A stretch of 64,000 nt of DNA, taken from NCBI GenBank assembly GCA_020747015.1, contig JAGTJM010000043.1:124001-188000 (forward strand), given 5' to 3'. Shown here in pieces: positions 11,495-23,210 of this stretch. The stretch comes from Pyrenochaeta sp. MPI-SDFR-AT-0127. Its lineage: Eukaryota; Ascomycota; Dothideomycetes; Pleosporales; Cucurbitariaceae. Made by a program: the position numbers and the translations under genes. The notes beneath the pieces were generated by a model. It was not told the DNA's origin. It did not search any database and saw nothing but the letters and a program-made list of their open reading frames with translations. Each line of letters opens with the position of its first letter. Position 1 is the first letter of the stretch.

Positions 11495-12169
11495 CTAAAG
11501 AATGCTGCCATGCAAAATCTCCCTCTCAATTCCATCTTCTTGCTTTGCTGCGCTCCCTGCTAACCGCACTGCAATTCTCGGCTTGTGCACCAGCGTCTGG
11601 AGCACCACACAATATCTCTCTGTCAACTTTCCCAGCTTCTCCACTTCCTCTTCTGTGACCTCTCTCCCATCCTCCCTCTCCCCAAACTTGACCTCAAACA
11701 TCAATCGTATGCCCGTTATCCCTACCGGGGCTGTCTTGTCCACGCCCAGCGTCCCTCTGAAGTCCAGATCGCCCTCCGCTGAGACCGTGCCGGAGATGAT
11801 TGGTATACCAAGCGCAGTCGCGACGGCCTTTAGTGTTACGCCTGAGCAGGCTACGAGGGCGTCGAGGAGCATGTCTCCGGAGCAGAGCTCCCCAGAAATG
11901 TCTGGATCATCGCCGCCAGCTTTGGGATGTAGGCCAGCGATTCGAGAGGCTTCTTTGACGGCTGCACCAGTGGAGAGCTTGCACGTTATCGATGAGGAGT
12001 CGAGAGAGCCCGAAGACTTGAGAGTCACAACCGCGGAGGAAGGATCGTTTCGGTAACCATCTTTGATGGGGGCTTGCTTTTCGCGAAGCGCTTGGGCAGT
12101 GGTTGCTGTGTTGTTATTCTGATGGGAATGTGAAGGCGAATGTGAAGAGCCGCAACCGCAGGACGCCAT
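11495..12169 (-). CDS. OsmC/Ohr-like peroxidase
   Basis: OsmC-family proteins reduce organic hydroperoxides with a reactive cysteine and a resolving cysteine. A single exon gives 224 residues. The fold-typical segment GDMLLDALVACSGVTLKAVA carries C108, and ERYCVVLQTL carries C187; these match the two conserved cysteines of the family. C96 just before (GELCSGD) is an extra cysteine in this branch. The N-terminus MASCGCGSSHSPSHSH has a C-x-C and spaced histidines, which could bind metal; the core domain does not need it. The cytosol is the expected location because no targeting signal is seen. It may be a thiol peroxidase or a broader OsmC paralogue; the substrate cannot be told from sequence. 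Confidence 0.88.
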   Translation of the reverse strand: MASCGCGSSHSPSHSHQNNNTATTAQALREKQAPIKDGYRNDPSSAVVTLKSSGSLDSSSITCKLSTGAAVKEASRIAGLHPKAGGDDPDISGELCSGDMLLDALVACSGVTLKAVATALGIPIISGTVSAEGDLDFRGTLGVDKTAPVGITGIRLMFEVKFGEREDGREVTEEEVEKLGKLTERYCVVLQTLVHKPRIAVRLAGSAAKQEDGIEREILHGSIL

Positions 12170-13009
12170 CTTTATGAGTGCAATTGATTTGTGAGAAGTA
12201 GCTACATAGTTTACTTATATATCTTTCGATGCCATGCTGGTTAGCAACTACGCATTCTTAGCTTCCAAACATGGTCTTTGGATACCCCGCTAGGGAGAGT
12301 GGAGGCTCCGCAACCCCGCTGTCTCGCCGTTCGAGCGAGCGTTGAAACGGGAAGGTGCATCGGATGATGTCGATCCTATTTTCTTAGAAACGATACTTGC
12401 GTGGGCGGTGTGTGCTCCATATCCTATACCCATGTAGTCCCCTCCACTGACACAGAAACGCCGCGGTAGTTGGGGAGGGATGACGTTGATGGTTGGAGCT
12501 GCATGACTAATGTGGAGCAGCGAACACCGAGGAATGCATACCCTGTCTTAGCACAGTAGTTTGATGTAGATAGCCATTTAGCATTATAATTTGGAAAAGC
12601 GCTACCAGGTTGGTGTTTTTGGAAATAAATAACGGATAACCAGGCACTAAACCCACTGAGCTCGTTTGGAGAGTCAGAAACTTGGGCTCACCATAGTACA
12701 GAAATTATATGCTGTAGATTGGACTTCCAACTACAAAGATTTGCTTTCAGTACGGCGTAAAAGGAAGTTATATGATGGTGTATTGCTGAATCGTAGACCA
12801 CTGCATACTGGCAACATGAGCACTCTTGCCTTGACGTATCTGTCTTGGCGTTGCTGCATGTGAGCCAGGAGGATCGGAGAACCTCGTATTCAGGTTCAGG
12901 CTTAGACACCATCAAATCTACACATCCTAGCATCAAGTCTGAATTCCAGAGAGTCATTTTTGTTGGGTATCCGCACCAGCGCAAGCACTATTAGCATATC
13001 GTCATCGTC
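12170..13009. promoter_or_regulatory. Divergent upstream region of OsmC and F-box genes
   Basis: Roughly 840 bases hold both promoters. The first part (12180-12240) is AT-rich. I see no other gene; small ORFs at 12666-12984 overlap on opposite strands without domain features. Confidence 0.35.
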
Positions 13010-14377
13010 ATGGGCAACTACAGTGGTCTTCCCACTGAGCTCAAGATCCAGATCTCCTCTTATCTACCGTGTTTTGACCTTGCCAATCTCGCATGTGTGT
13101 GCAAATCACACACCATCATCGCGCGAGAACATTTGTATCAGGCGCCCGAGATCCTACAGCCCGATGAAGGGCACCGCCTGATAGCGCTCCTGCGCACGCT
13201 ATTCACACAGCCGCACCTGATCCATAAAATCCGCTCACTTTCAATATCTGTCATTGACTGCTCTGTACCTTTCAATGCAGAGTCTTCAGTTGACGAGATG
13301 AAAGAATGCTTTATTGATCAGGATGAACATGACGATACCCGTTGGTGTCCAGAATACCAAGCTGTTCAAAGGGAACTACTCCATCGATTGAGTGAATATG
13401 GTGCTACAGCGCATTCCGACCTACCTTGGGTGCAAAATATTCATAATTGGCGCACGACATCCTTCTACAGTGGACTCCTTGTACTTCTTCCAAACCTGGT
13501 GTGCATTTCATCTTCATGCTACATCAAGCCGGTTGGGAGAGACTGTAGCGTGTCAGTAGATGAGTCTATCGATTACCCACGCCGTGTGTTTGGACGCTCA
13601 CCATTCGACGATCTTGATTTGAAAGTTCGACAGCAACTCAAGCTGAAAGAATTCAGACTCAAAGCCGGAGTGCTTAATCGAGGCATTATACAAATCCCTG
13701 GAGTCCATCATCTTGCACTTGGGTCACAGGCAGCAGTGGGTGCGTATAGAATAGATGATTTCCGTCATATAACACATCTTGAGGTCTCCATCAGCTTTAC
13801 GGCAGTCAACACACTGACTTGGCACTACATTCATATCCGCACGCTCCTTAGCACGACGTCAAAGCTAAAACAGTTGAAACTAAAAGTGGAAGCTCCCAGC
13901 GACTCTGCGCTTTGTGCTGCAAAGGAACTTCTATTCAAGCGATTTCTCATGATACTGGACGACCTGGACCTGTCCATGTCAACATTGGAGACTTTGGTCA
14001 TCATTTCCGCGGAACAACGGCAAATTGAGCTGTTTAGGAGTTTGGATCCACTCCCAGACTTCAGAAAATTTATCAATCTACGCAAGCTCACTCTACCTTT
14101 TCAACCATCAGTAGACTCCCTAGAGAATAAACTGCCGCCGAATATCGAGGAGCTGGATTTGCATCTGCTATGCACGAGCCCCATCATCTCGTCTCCCTTG
14201 GACAGTATCGTACGCTACAAGATTGCAAACCTGACGCTACGGCGTCTGAACTTGTACATTCTTCACGAAAGCAATTTTGTGATTGGTGAGTCGATCTGGG
14301 AAAGGCTCAAAGAAAACAAGGTTGCGACGTACGTTTGGGTTCGAGAGCATACGCTGATCTATGCGATGCCTGCGTAA
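13010..14377 (+). CDS. F-box protein
   Basis: F-box proteins recruit substrates to SCF ubiquitin ligases through Skp1. One exon codes 455 residues. The N-terminal F-box spans about residues 5-45 (LPTELKIQISSYLPCFDLANLACVCKS), with the expected Leu-Pro start. The rest has scattered leucine-rich stretches (for example LKQLKLKVEAPSD and LETLVIISAEQ) and no WD40 or canonical LRR consensus, as in the many orphan fungal F-box proteins. Its C-terminal segment LRRLNLYILHESNFVIGESI recurs in two degraded copies downstream. The substrate is unknown. The start is the first ATG of the open frame. Confidence 0.85.
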   Translation: MGNYSGLPTELKIQISSYLPCFDLANLACVCKSHTIIAREHLYQAPEILQPDEGHRLIALLRTLFTQPHLIHKIRSLSISVIDCSVPFNAESSVDEMKECFIDQDEHDDTRWCPEYQAVQRELLHRLSEYGATAHSDLPWVQNIHNWRTTSFYSGLLVLLPNLVCISSSCYIKPVGRDCSVSVDESIDYPRRVFGRSPFDDLDLKVRQQLKLKEFRLKAGVLNRGIIQIPGVHHLALGSQAAVGAYRIDDFRHITHLEVSISFTAVNTLTWHYIHIRTLLSTTSKLKQLKLKVEAPSDSALCAAKELLFKRFLMILDDLDLSMSTLETLVIISAEQRQIELFRSLDPLPDFRKFINLRKLTLPFQPSVDSLENKLPPNIEELDLHLLCTSPIISSPLDSIVRYKIANLTLRRLNLYILHESNFVIGESIWERLKENKVATYVWVREHTLIYAMPA

Positions 14378-14511
14378 GATTGGAACTAAGTACTCATCAC
14401 AACATGGATGATGAGTGTTATGAAAATTGAAGAAGTAGCACAGGGTGCTCAAAGGTTCTTATGGCCCAGAATTCTTAACAGCTCACGAGATTTTGAATCT
14501 CATCATCGTTC

Positions 14512-14590
14512 AACGCATTGCTAAGACAGCTCCATCTGAATCATAGGGCTCAGAACATATTATTTGCAGATAGCTACTGTACCCTCGACC
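14512..14590 (+). pseudogene. Possible degraded F-box-gene tail, copy 1
   Basis: The frame reads RQLHLNHRAQNILFADSY, which lines up loosely with LRRLNLYILHESNFVIGES of the F-box protein upstream. Only this short stretch matches, and no F-box or start is nearby. It may be a remnant of a tandem duplication; chance similarity cannot be excluded at this length. Confidence 0.25.
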
Positions 14591-14894
14591 CCTTAAGCAT
14601 AGAACCTGGTTCTCGGGTTTTGTGCATCGCAGATACGTTTTCCTACACACATATTACAGCGAGGGCGGAAAAATGGGCTGTCAAAAGGTTGCCAGCTGTC
14701 AACTAGAGTGGATGATTTTCATGTTTCCTCTCAACCAAATTGCCGCTGTGAGTTACGAAGAATATACTCACCTGGTTCTGCCCTTAAGAGTTGATCACGA
14801 TTGGTCGTGACAGCCCAGTTTCGCCAAATATCAATTAGCCAGGCAATATTTCTACTCAATATAGCTACTTACCATTTACCCTTAATTCACATAA

Positions 14895-15007
14895 GCAGAG
14901 GACTTCAACAGCTTCAATTCTACGATATAGTGCGAAAGCTGAATGGCGATCTGCTACTTGCAGATTCGATATGGCAGAGCTTGGAGGAGCATACGCAATT
15001 GTATTAA
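14895..15007 (+). pseudogene. Degraded F-box-gene tail, copy 2
   Basis: The frame reads LQQLQFYDIVRKLN followed by GDLLLADSIWQSLEE. It aligns with LRRLNLYILHE and SNFVIGESIWERLKE at the end of the F-box protein: L-x-x-L spacing, the aromatic residue and the S-I-W-x-x-L-x-E core all agree. The frame ends at a TAA soon after. No upstream remainder of the gene is visible, so this looks like the surviving 3' end of a paralogue. Confidence 0.4.
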
Positions 15008-16865
15008 TGGAACTCCCGTCCCACGATGTAAATAATTAATAGGACTTTACTTATAGACACATCTCGCTACTTCCCCACTCATCCAATCTCCCTCAACATC
15101 AAGGACACCCTGAACCTTCTACGACAGCAGAATCGCACCTCCTGGTCGAAGATCAAACTCACGAAAACCTTGAATCATTCTCTATAAATTCCTCAGCTCA
15201 CCCAATATCTCCCAAGGATGAATCATCTGCCCCAAAAATTCCCAGACCGCGGGATGAAGAAACCCTGAAAACCTCTTTGGATACATACTACCTACCTTCC
15301 ACCCTACCGCATATCCAGATGCGGAATGTTTGTTCCCCGAGCCCTTTTCTTTCTCAAACGACCTTTTGCTAAGCCTCGTAGCTCCTTCCAGCTTATGATT
15401 TGCAGAACCCGGGCGCGGAGACTGGGCTACATAGCCAGGGCTACCACTTCTGATCGACGAATCAGCCGACGTAATCATGTATCAGGCGGTGCAGAGCTTC
15501 AAGCCCATCGCAGTACGTGGGCGGGGCGTAGGGGGTAGAGGGTACATTTCAAAGCTGTGAGGAGTGTGGACGTGGCGAGGAGCCGGGGACATTCGTTGCG
15601 TGTGAAAAGTGAGACTTGACGGGCTATGACAGCGACGGTGACGCGATGGTGACAGGAGAGAGGGTCAGGTTCGTGATGTATGGATCTTGGAAGGATTTGC
15701 TTCGGGCGTGGGGTATGGGAGTGGCTCCAAATCTTCGTCGTCTTCCTAATCTTGTGCTCCTCCACTCTCTGTGACAGGCAACGATGCAGGCCTAGCCGGT
15801 CATCGAGATGTGAACTTGCTCTAGAAGTCATTGATGAAGCCAAAGCTTCTTGAACTAGTGTTTGGACGGGTATCATTGCTTCATTTACCAGGAAACGAAT
15901 AGAGCCCTCTGGAAGACGTGTTTTCCAAGAACGAGGTTTACAAGATGAGTGAAGGCTGTAATCAGAACCTTTATGCGCTTGAAGTTTTGTAAATCTAGTT
16001 TATGAAGTGTACAACAGAACGAGGAATCATACTACAATGCTCAGTCTTCTGCAAAAGTGGTGGTGATCAACCGCAGACGGTGGATATTCTCACTACTAAC
16101 CGAGACGCTTTTTACCTTGATTCAAAAGGAAAAAATGAAAGAGATATGATGGATGACCTCTACGATATGTTTCATGTATTGTATCCAGTATAGTACTTGA
16201 GGGTGTGTAAGGTCTTTGGTTTGGAGGCGGATGTTAGCCGTGATCGAAGAATGCTGCCTGCCCATCTGCTAGGCAATGGTGGTATTGAGAGCATCGAGTG
16301 GCTTCGCAAGGTAGAGAAGGGACATTTCTATGTTCATTTGCAGTCCTGATTGGATGCCACAGGCCATTACCATATATATTCGGGTGTAAGCATGCCAAAT
16401 GCGTGACCCCACTAAAACTGTCGTACTCATGCGTACACTGGGACATATTTTCTACGCCGAGGGATGTTGCATAGCTTCTTTTTACCAATTCTGATCGTCA
16501 TGATCAAGCGGTCCCGCGTAAAAACCTTCTTACTAGCCTCGCGAAGTCAAATCATATTCCCCGAGGTCGAGAAAGCGCCAGCTTGATCGGCTAATCTAGG
16601 CTGACATTAGATTTCAGCAAACGAATCTACCGCGGCTGAAGAACGGATGTGAGCGTTGGCTGCTTGTGCGCATGGTGTATCCGAACCTTATCGACGCGAG
16701 CTGAATAAGTGATGGTCGTCCCTGCGTGTGATGGGTCGACAGGTGGCAAGGTCTTACGCACATGTTGTCATCGTTGGCTGCATATTCAGCCCGCTCGATC
16801 GACCCTGAAGACAGCCATCGCGCCCTTCTAATCATAAGCTAACGCAACCGTACGGCTAAGTCGGA

Positions 16866-19315
16866 TCAGACGACCGCCTGACAGCGGTGTTCGTACAGGA
16901 AGGGCTGGCATAATTGGTGTGTTGAGTCCTGGTAGTCATCAAATGGTTTTAGTGAGACTGTCCCAGGCCAACAATATTGACGTAATTTGGTAGATCTGTC
17001 GAAAAGGAGCGCTACGGCAATCACGAATGGGCCTGCTATTTGTAACATGGCCATCAGTGTTGGAGTAGTCTTAAGATCTGCTGCGACGAATGTAACTGCA
17101 ACGCTTGTCCCTTGCATCAGTTGTCCCACATGGAGCCGAGAGCTAGACGAACTATTATAGGCATAGTGCGTGACAAGTGAGAAAAAGGCGAACGAAAGTT
17201 TAAAGTTCAACGTTAGGAAAATTAGGGCTCGATCCGACACATTTTAACGCACAGGAGTGATAAAAACCTCCGAAGCGAAGCCAATCAACAATTTGCCTCG
17301 CTACAATAGTTCGTTCAGCCGCCGCCATTTGCTGACAATCGTAGTTGGTGGTTGTGCTAAGCTGGCTACGGCATTTTGGTTTGCAGCTTGAAAAGGTGGC
17401 TGGTAAAATTGGGAGATAACCCAGGGTTCTAGATCGGTAGACTCAAATACTTACACGCGCAAACACCACAATAAGTACCTCTTCCTAGATCGCAGGGCCC
17501 AGAACTGTTGTCCCAGCGGCCAGAACTGGCTGATCCGGCTCGTGGCAGCAGCTACACGTCTGTGCATGTACAGACGAATGATGAGATACGGCGAAACGTG
17601 TTCGATTGACGATCACTTGACCTTGTTTATGATGACAGTCAAGAGCCGTGCCTTGGGGTATGGAAGGTGTTAGCGGGAAACAATGTATGCATGTGTGTGC
17701 TGGTTTAGTTACAGAGCGCGAATGAGCGTGTGCGTATGGTCTTCCGACTGGGCTCCCTCCACAAGAGCGATGAGAGGAACGTCATTATCAAAAGCGATTC
17801 GTTGGTCGTATGACCCGAGGGTGCTTGAAAGGGGCAACGCCTTCGCGTAGAGCATGGTCGATTGGGTCTAAAGCATGATGCGAGCTGATTACATACGGAT
17901 GGCTTGAAGATCTTCCGGGTGTGCCTCACCAAGCTCACAGAATATCTGGTACGAAGGTATGCAGTGTCGCATGGCGATCGTGATCAACGGCAATACCAGC
18001 GGCTCACTGTAGCCGAAGGGTACAACGGGATTAGGTCTTAGATCCGGAAATCGTGAGAGACTTCCAGAGTTGATCTGGGGCCGATCGTCCCTACGCAGCG
18101 CCCTGCTATTGTCGACGATCATGCGGGATGCGCTGAGAGACTCGGCTATTGTGAGTAGACAGTTTGCAATGTCCGCGGAGACTAGTAGCGAGATTGTTGA
18201 AGGCGGTTACACCCGGTCCGGATACTGCGAAGATGTGCGATAGAGCTATGTTTTACACGTTCGATGCATCAAAGGTGCTATCGATACTTGAATCGCAAAA
18301 ATTGCAAAGATATCTAGATTGGGCACAAATAATACTACGAGTGAGGCCGACGACCTTAATACTTTGCCAGTCCAGGTGACAAGGCAAGATGAACCGTGTT
18401 CGGCCGGATTAGGCTCACTGTCCCAGTAAGTCGACGGCTCCGCCGATGTCCCGGGTGGACTGCCATCTAACCTCATATAGGAAGGCGTGGAGGTTATTGG
18501 TGGACGAGGCAGTGGCCATTGACAAAAACGGGACGCCGCTGACACTTAGCGAACGTCTAAAGAAAGCACCGAGAGGCCATTTACAGCCACTCAGTGCCGC
18601 CCCTGTTCAACATCAAATACCAAAGACCTTCCCAATAAGATTAAGACCTCAAACTCAAACTCCCACACAAACAAACACTACTCTGTGTATGTCTAGCCAG
18701 CAGTAACCAACTAGGTTTGGTGTACAGAGTAGAGGCTGGCGTGATTCAAGGGCGTTTGATACAAGTTATGTTGCTATTCCTGGAATTACTTTGTGCTTGG
18801 ACGTGACAAACCAGGTGAATTCTACTGTAAACTCTTCTGGGGTGTCACATGTTGACAATGTAATGGTTCTGAGCCCGAAGGAACTCATCAAATGCATGAA
18901 ACAGTGATATCTTGCTGTTTGACCCACTACACAGTGCTTGGCGTACATTTTACGACTTGTGAAGGCCTGGAACAATCGGTCAATATTATAGACGTGGGCA
19001 CTTCGGTAATTGAGCAAAGTTTGATGCTGAATAGCTTGGAAAGGGGTATGGTGTGATTCACGAGCTGACTGTTGTGACACGTCGGGCAGGCGAGGACAGA
19101 AGTGGAGACTAGACGTCTGATATCCAAAAGTCCTGTCAAACTCAGCGAGGATGTGGAATGAAACAACAATAGGCTATTCATTCAACTGTGCCATTGTTCA
19201 ATAGACTTTAGGTCGAGAGGAAAAGGTGGATCCAAAGTGTGATAGAACGCAGTGCGAGACGGCCCCACACTGGTGAGATGAAACAAATGACAATGTTGAC
19301 TCACGTCTCAGTAAG
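16866..19315. other. Gene-poor region with coding-like fragments
   Basis: No gene model can be defended. On the minus strand, 17240-16866 is an ATG-started ORF of 124 residues with two hydrophobic stretches. Also on the minus strand, 18166-17889 reads an open coding-like segment (IAESLSASRMIVDNSRAL) and 17821-17708 another (SYDQRIAFDNDVPLIALVEG). On the plus strand, 18164-18379 and 18446-18706 also read protein-like. Frames do not join by plausible splices. I read this as relics of decayed genes or as chance. Confidence 0.25.
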
Positions 19316-20023
19316 ATGTCGACCGAGTCAAAATCACCGACAGCTGCGATTCAAATCAACGAAAAGGTTGGCATGGAGGATGAACAACGACTCCCAACGC
19401 GCACTGAAACGTTTGTGATCAGGGACCCACAGGCACCGCCTGTTACCAAATAGACGGTGTATGTCCTCGATACCACGACGTTCCATCTTGATTTACGTGC
19501 TTTTCCCGAGAACCTGGTCGTTATTGCTGCAGTGCGCCGTCAGCTGGCGTTCTAGCCAGCTCAGTGGAGGAGTTTGGTGTGTCCTCGGGAGAGATCGGTG
19601 GGGACTCGGATGCCTGCAAACACCCATGTATGGTACAACAGGACTTGCAGACCCCTCATCCGCATCAAGATACGTGCATCGAACGTGCCTTTGCGGCTAT
19701 ATGTGCCAGCAGGTGAAATAGTCCGTCTGGCGAAGGATCAAAGCCCCGCGGTGACGTCCGCTTTGATGGCAATGTGTACGGCTTACACAGGTGCCACAGA
19801 TGTTACCGTGTTCATCTTGCTCATTTTCGTTTACTGGTTGTCCGCCAATCTCTTTTCCTTCCGAGGCATTTGTTCAACACGACCAAGATGTGGTCAATGT
19901 TCCCTCGAGGTCCTTGGTCAGAAGGCCGGGTGGACCAGTCCGCCAGCTAGGGTGCCATGGGCGACTGCATGTTCCGCAAGATGGACCGTGGGTGCATGGG
20001 AGAAGTGTTGGGAAGCTTTTTGA
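19316..20023 (+). pseudogene. Possible relic reading frame broken by two TAG codons
   Basis: One frame runs from an ATG at 19316 (MSTESKSPTAAIQINEK) to a stop at 20023 and is broken only by TAG at 19451-19453 and TAG at 19553-19555. Between the two stops the reading is protein-like (VYVLDTTTFHLDLRAFPENL), and after the second stop it includes RIKIRASNVPLRLYVPAGE. Both stops could come from CAG by a single C-to-T change, the direction expected of repeat-induced point mutation. I do not recognise the protein, and no plausible intron removes either stop. The block is GC-rich, where long open frames arise easily, so confidence is low. Confidence 0.3.
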
Positions 20024-23000
20024 GGTGGCAAGAGTATGGGAAAGAAGCCACTGTGATGTGCTTTCGAACCTAGGTCAGAGGTTGGTTTGGGAGGCAGATG
20101 GCGCTGGTAGCTTCAGTCTTGGTATGACAGCGCCGGTCACCATAGGCGCAGCGCACGACGGACTACTCGCAGCACGGGAATGCGCGGTCTGGATATGCAA
20201 GGGCTTCCTCGTCGCAGGGCGATCTCCAGCAGGGAGCCATGGCAAAGTGTTTCTTGTGCCAAACGAAGCCGAAAACGGTAAACAACAAGTTCCGTCGACG
20301 GCATTGAAGAGCAATGTTTAGCCGGGCGTGCAGAGGAGGCGGCCCTGGAGCTAAGGTTTAGTGGCAGGGCGATGGCGACGCTACGTGGAAGTGACAGCCC
20401 CTGGAAGATGGCGCAAATGGGCTTGGCGGGACCATGGCGAACGATGGCCGCCCATGGGAACAGGCGGGACGGACTGTCAGGCGGTCAGGAGCTGCTGTGT
20501 GACAGAGACGAGTGTTGTCGTTGTGTCGGCACCGTGGCATGGCAAGCAGTGCTGGCGCTCGCTCGGCTGGTGGGCTCGCGGCTGCCGTTCTTGGGGGTCG
20601 ATAACAGCACGATACCGAGCGAGAGGTTCCTCCATGGACCAGGATGGCGATGTTGGACAGCGGCCATGATCCCGGTACAGACGGGCGGGGCTTGCATTGG
20701 CACACGTACCGAGGAGCGGTCAAGACAGACGACGTGCGAGGCCGGGCGACGGCTGGCAGTGATTCGGCCTGGCAGGGCAGCCGTGGCGCCGACGCTGGCA
20801 TGGGCAGTCCGGAAGGCCTGCCGGATCAATCTGAGGCTGCGTAGGTGGATCCTCCCATTGACGGTCAAAGGCTTCGAAACGCAAAACGCGAAACGCACAA
20901 TGCCATGGATGCTGGCGTGGGCGAAGGTTTCCTAGACTGTAACGTCGACGGGGGTGGCCGACATGGCCGTGTCTCGTCGTCGCTGGCAAGCCGACACACG
21001 ACGGGCGCACCTCTGGGATGGGCCCTGAGCGCTGTTTGGTACCCTGTGTGATCGCCGGCTAGTCGCCTGGGATCAGCATGTCGGGCAGGCGCGACCCCGG
21101 GCCAGGGAAGGAGCCACCATCCCTGCCGCGAATCATGCCTGCGTAGACGTCGTCGCACCTCCCCCATCTTGCGCCCCCAGGTCCTGTCAGGAAGCTGTCA
21201 CCCGCCCACCCACACAGAACCACAACTGGATAAAAAGGGGACCCTCTGTCTTCTGGCGTGGGCGGCGGGCGGCGAGCGGGTCTGATCGGCTGCTCCCCTC
21301 CATCGAGCCAGCGTGCGAGCATCCTGCGTCGATGCTGCTCGCTTCAGTCCGCTGCGCCTATGTGAATGGGTATGTGTTGTCTGTGTATGTGCTTTTGCTT
21401 GATGCCGCCGGCATGACGTATCGTGTCTTCGCCTGAGCGACGAGATTCGCGCTGCCGGCCATGCTCGCCCTCACCCCAGGGCTGGCTGCCTCTCGAGTGC
21501 ATATGCGCATGCATTCGCTGTTTGAGAGCAGTGCTGCACGAGTCAACCCTCGAGGCTGTCCTCTGCTTCTTGCTCCTCCAGAGTCACGCCCCCGTGGGTT
21601 TTTGCCCGTTTGATAGTCGTCCCCCCGGGGACAGCGTCGAGCAATCGTCGTTCCCCCGTGCTATTTCTGTACCGCCGGATGAACGCCTTCTCCCCTTCCT
21701 TAAACTCTCTTTTGCAGACGCTAGCCCCATCTCAAATCTCGACACAAGACCTAGGGCTGCTGCTCCTTGGGCCCTTGCAAAGGCCCCGTCGCACCAACTG
21801 CCCACCCCTCCAGCCACGCACCCGGTTTTGGCCTGCGGCAGCTGTTTGCCGGCCATGGTACCTTGTGCTGCGCGACAGACACGCCGTCGTCATGGCTCCG
21901 ACGTGCACAACATGTCACTCTTGTCGGATTATCCTCCGCTCTGGTTCACGCCTCGGTCGGGCACAGTCTCGTTCGCGCTCATCTTTGACCCCTCGGAGCG
22001 GGCAGGGCCAGGGCAGAATCAGCATGAGCTCCTCGAATCGATTTGCTCTGCCGCCGTACCAGCAACCAAGTCCTGTTTATCTGCTTCATGCTCATCATGC
22101 TATCGTGCTACCGTACCAGTCCCTGGACACTGCGGTGCACACGGGGCTCGCGCCTCACAACCACTTGCCTTTTGGCTCAGCCAGACACACAACCCGCGAC
22201 TCGGTCAGGCTGGACACATCCAGCACAAAGTCCGTATCCAAGCGTGTGAGGAAAGCGGGGCGTTTGGCCGGGGCAGGTTCAAGCGGTGCAAGGCGAGGCT
22301 GTGGTGCTGGTTCTTGTCGCGCATGCAATTGGTGACGAGCAAACTTGCACACATCTGCCAGCGCTTGGCCAAGCCGAGCTGTCTCCCTGATGGAACGTTG
22401 ACAGGTTCCTGCGGCGTCCAGCGTGTGGAAGCGCAGATGAGGTAATCGACAGACGGCCAGTGAGGTGGGTGCGACAAAAGAGGCCAGAGACAAGACGACC
22501 CCTGTTCGTTTCTGGCCCCGAGTCAGAAGCAGCAAGATCTGCATCGATACGGGTCTGGCAGCGGTGGAGACGGCGGCGGCGCTCTAATGGCGCGCCTGCA
22601 GCAGATGGTGCGGCTTTACTATCGGCTCGTGCTCTGAAGCCTGCGGCGTAGTGGGAGGGTCCTCTGTTTCCTCGGCCGGCCACCGTCCACCCAGAGCCCG
22701 TTTTGTGCACGCCGTCGGAGAATATGGGCAAACCTTAACTCTCACCTGTCAAAAGTGCAGACGTCGTGCTAGACGCGCCTGTCTGTCCTCCATTGGCGCT
22801 TGCTGGCCTCCCCTGGCGCATCTCCTGGGTGCAAGATCGCGCTGCAGGTTGAAGGACGGCCCGTTGCATTTTGAGCTGCCCAGAAACGCCTCCTGAACTC
22901 TCAATGCTGTCTGTTCTTAAACGCCTCGCGCCCATCATCACCACCCTAACTGCCTCTCCGTGAACTGCTGCATGCTTGCCTTGGTTGATCTTTGGACTCG

Positions 23001-23210
23001 CCCACTTCGACACACGATTGGTACATCGCATACAAGACGGAGACCTTTCTTCACCTCTTAATTCCCATACCCAGCCCCGTTGTCGCTCGCCGTTGGTCAT
23101 ATATATCCCCGATATATTTTCTTTGGGTCCGTGGTAGTGGTACTCGACCACTCAACGCCCCTCGACGATAGCCCCGTTCAATCGTCATCGCCTCCATACT
23201 TAGTTTCTGG
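20024..23210. other. GC-rich block upstream of the homeobox gene
   Basis: About 3.2 kb of clearly GC-rich sequence with long open frames in most of the six frames (for example 21423-22445 and 20372-20935). None shows a domain, and the translations are rich in Arg, Pro, Ser, Cys and Ala, as expected from GC-rich noncoding DNA. Its position directly 5' of a developmental regulator suggests an extended promoter or long leader region. A long noncoding transcript is an alternative. Confidence 0.35.

Larger units (their letters stand above)
14378..16865. other. Gene-poor region with F-box gene relics
   Basis: About 2.5 kb without a confident gene. It contains two short reading segments that resemble the C-terminus of the F-box protein just upstream (see pseudogene entries). 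Between 15182 and 15876 there are overlapping ORFs on both strands without domain features. The remainder, to 16865, is moderately AT-rich and shows nothing recognisable. Confidence 0.4.

Noticed and set aside
11440..11495. TTCGAATCC box, considered as a tRNA T-arm
   Set aside because: No matching A box, acceptor stem or anticodon loop could be drawn around it.
20372..20935. 187-residue open frame on the plus strand
   Set aside because: Same GC-rich block, no family features, and opposite-strand frames of similar length.
21423..22445. 340-residue open frame on the plus strand
   Set aside because: It lies in GC-rich DNA where most frames are open. The translation is Arg/Pro/Ser/Cys-rich without any domain, and equally long frames overlap it on both strands.
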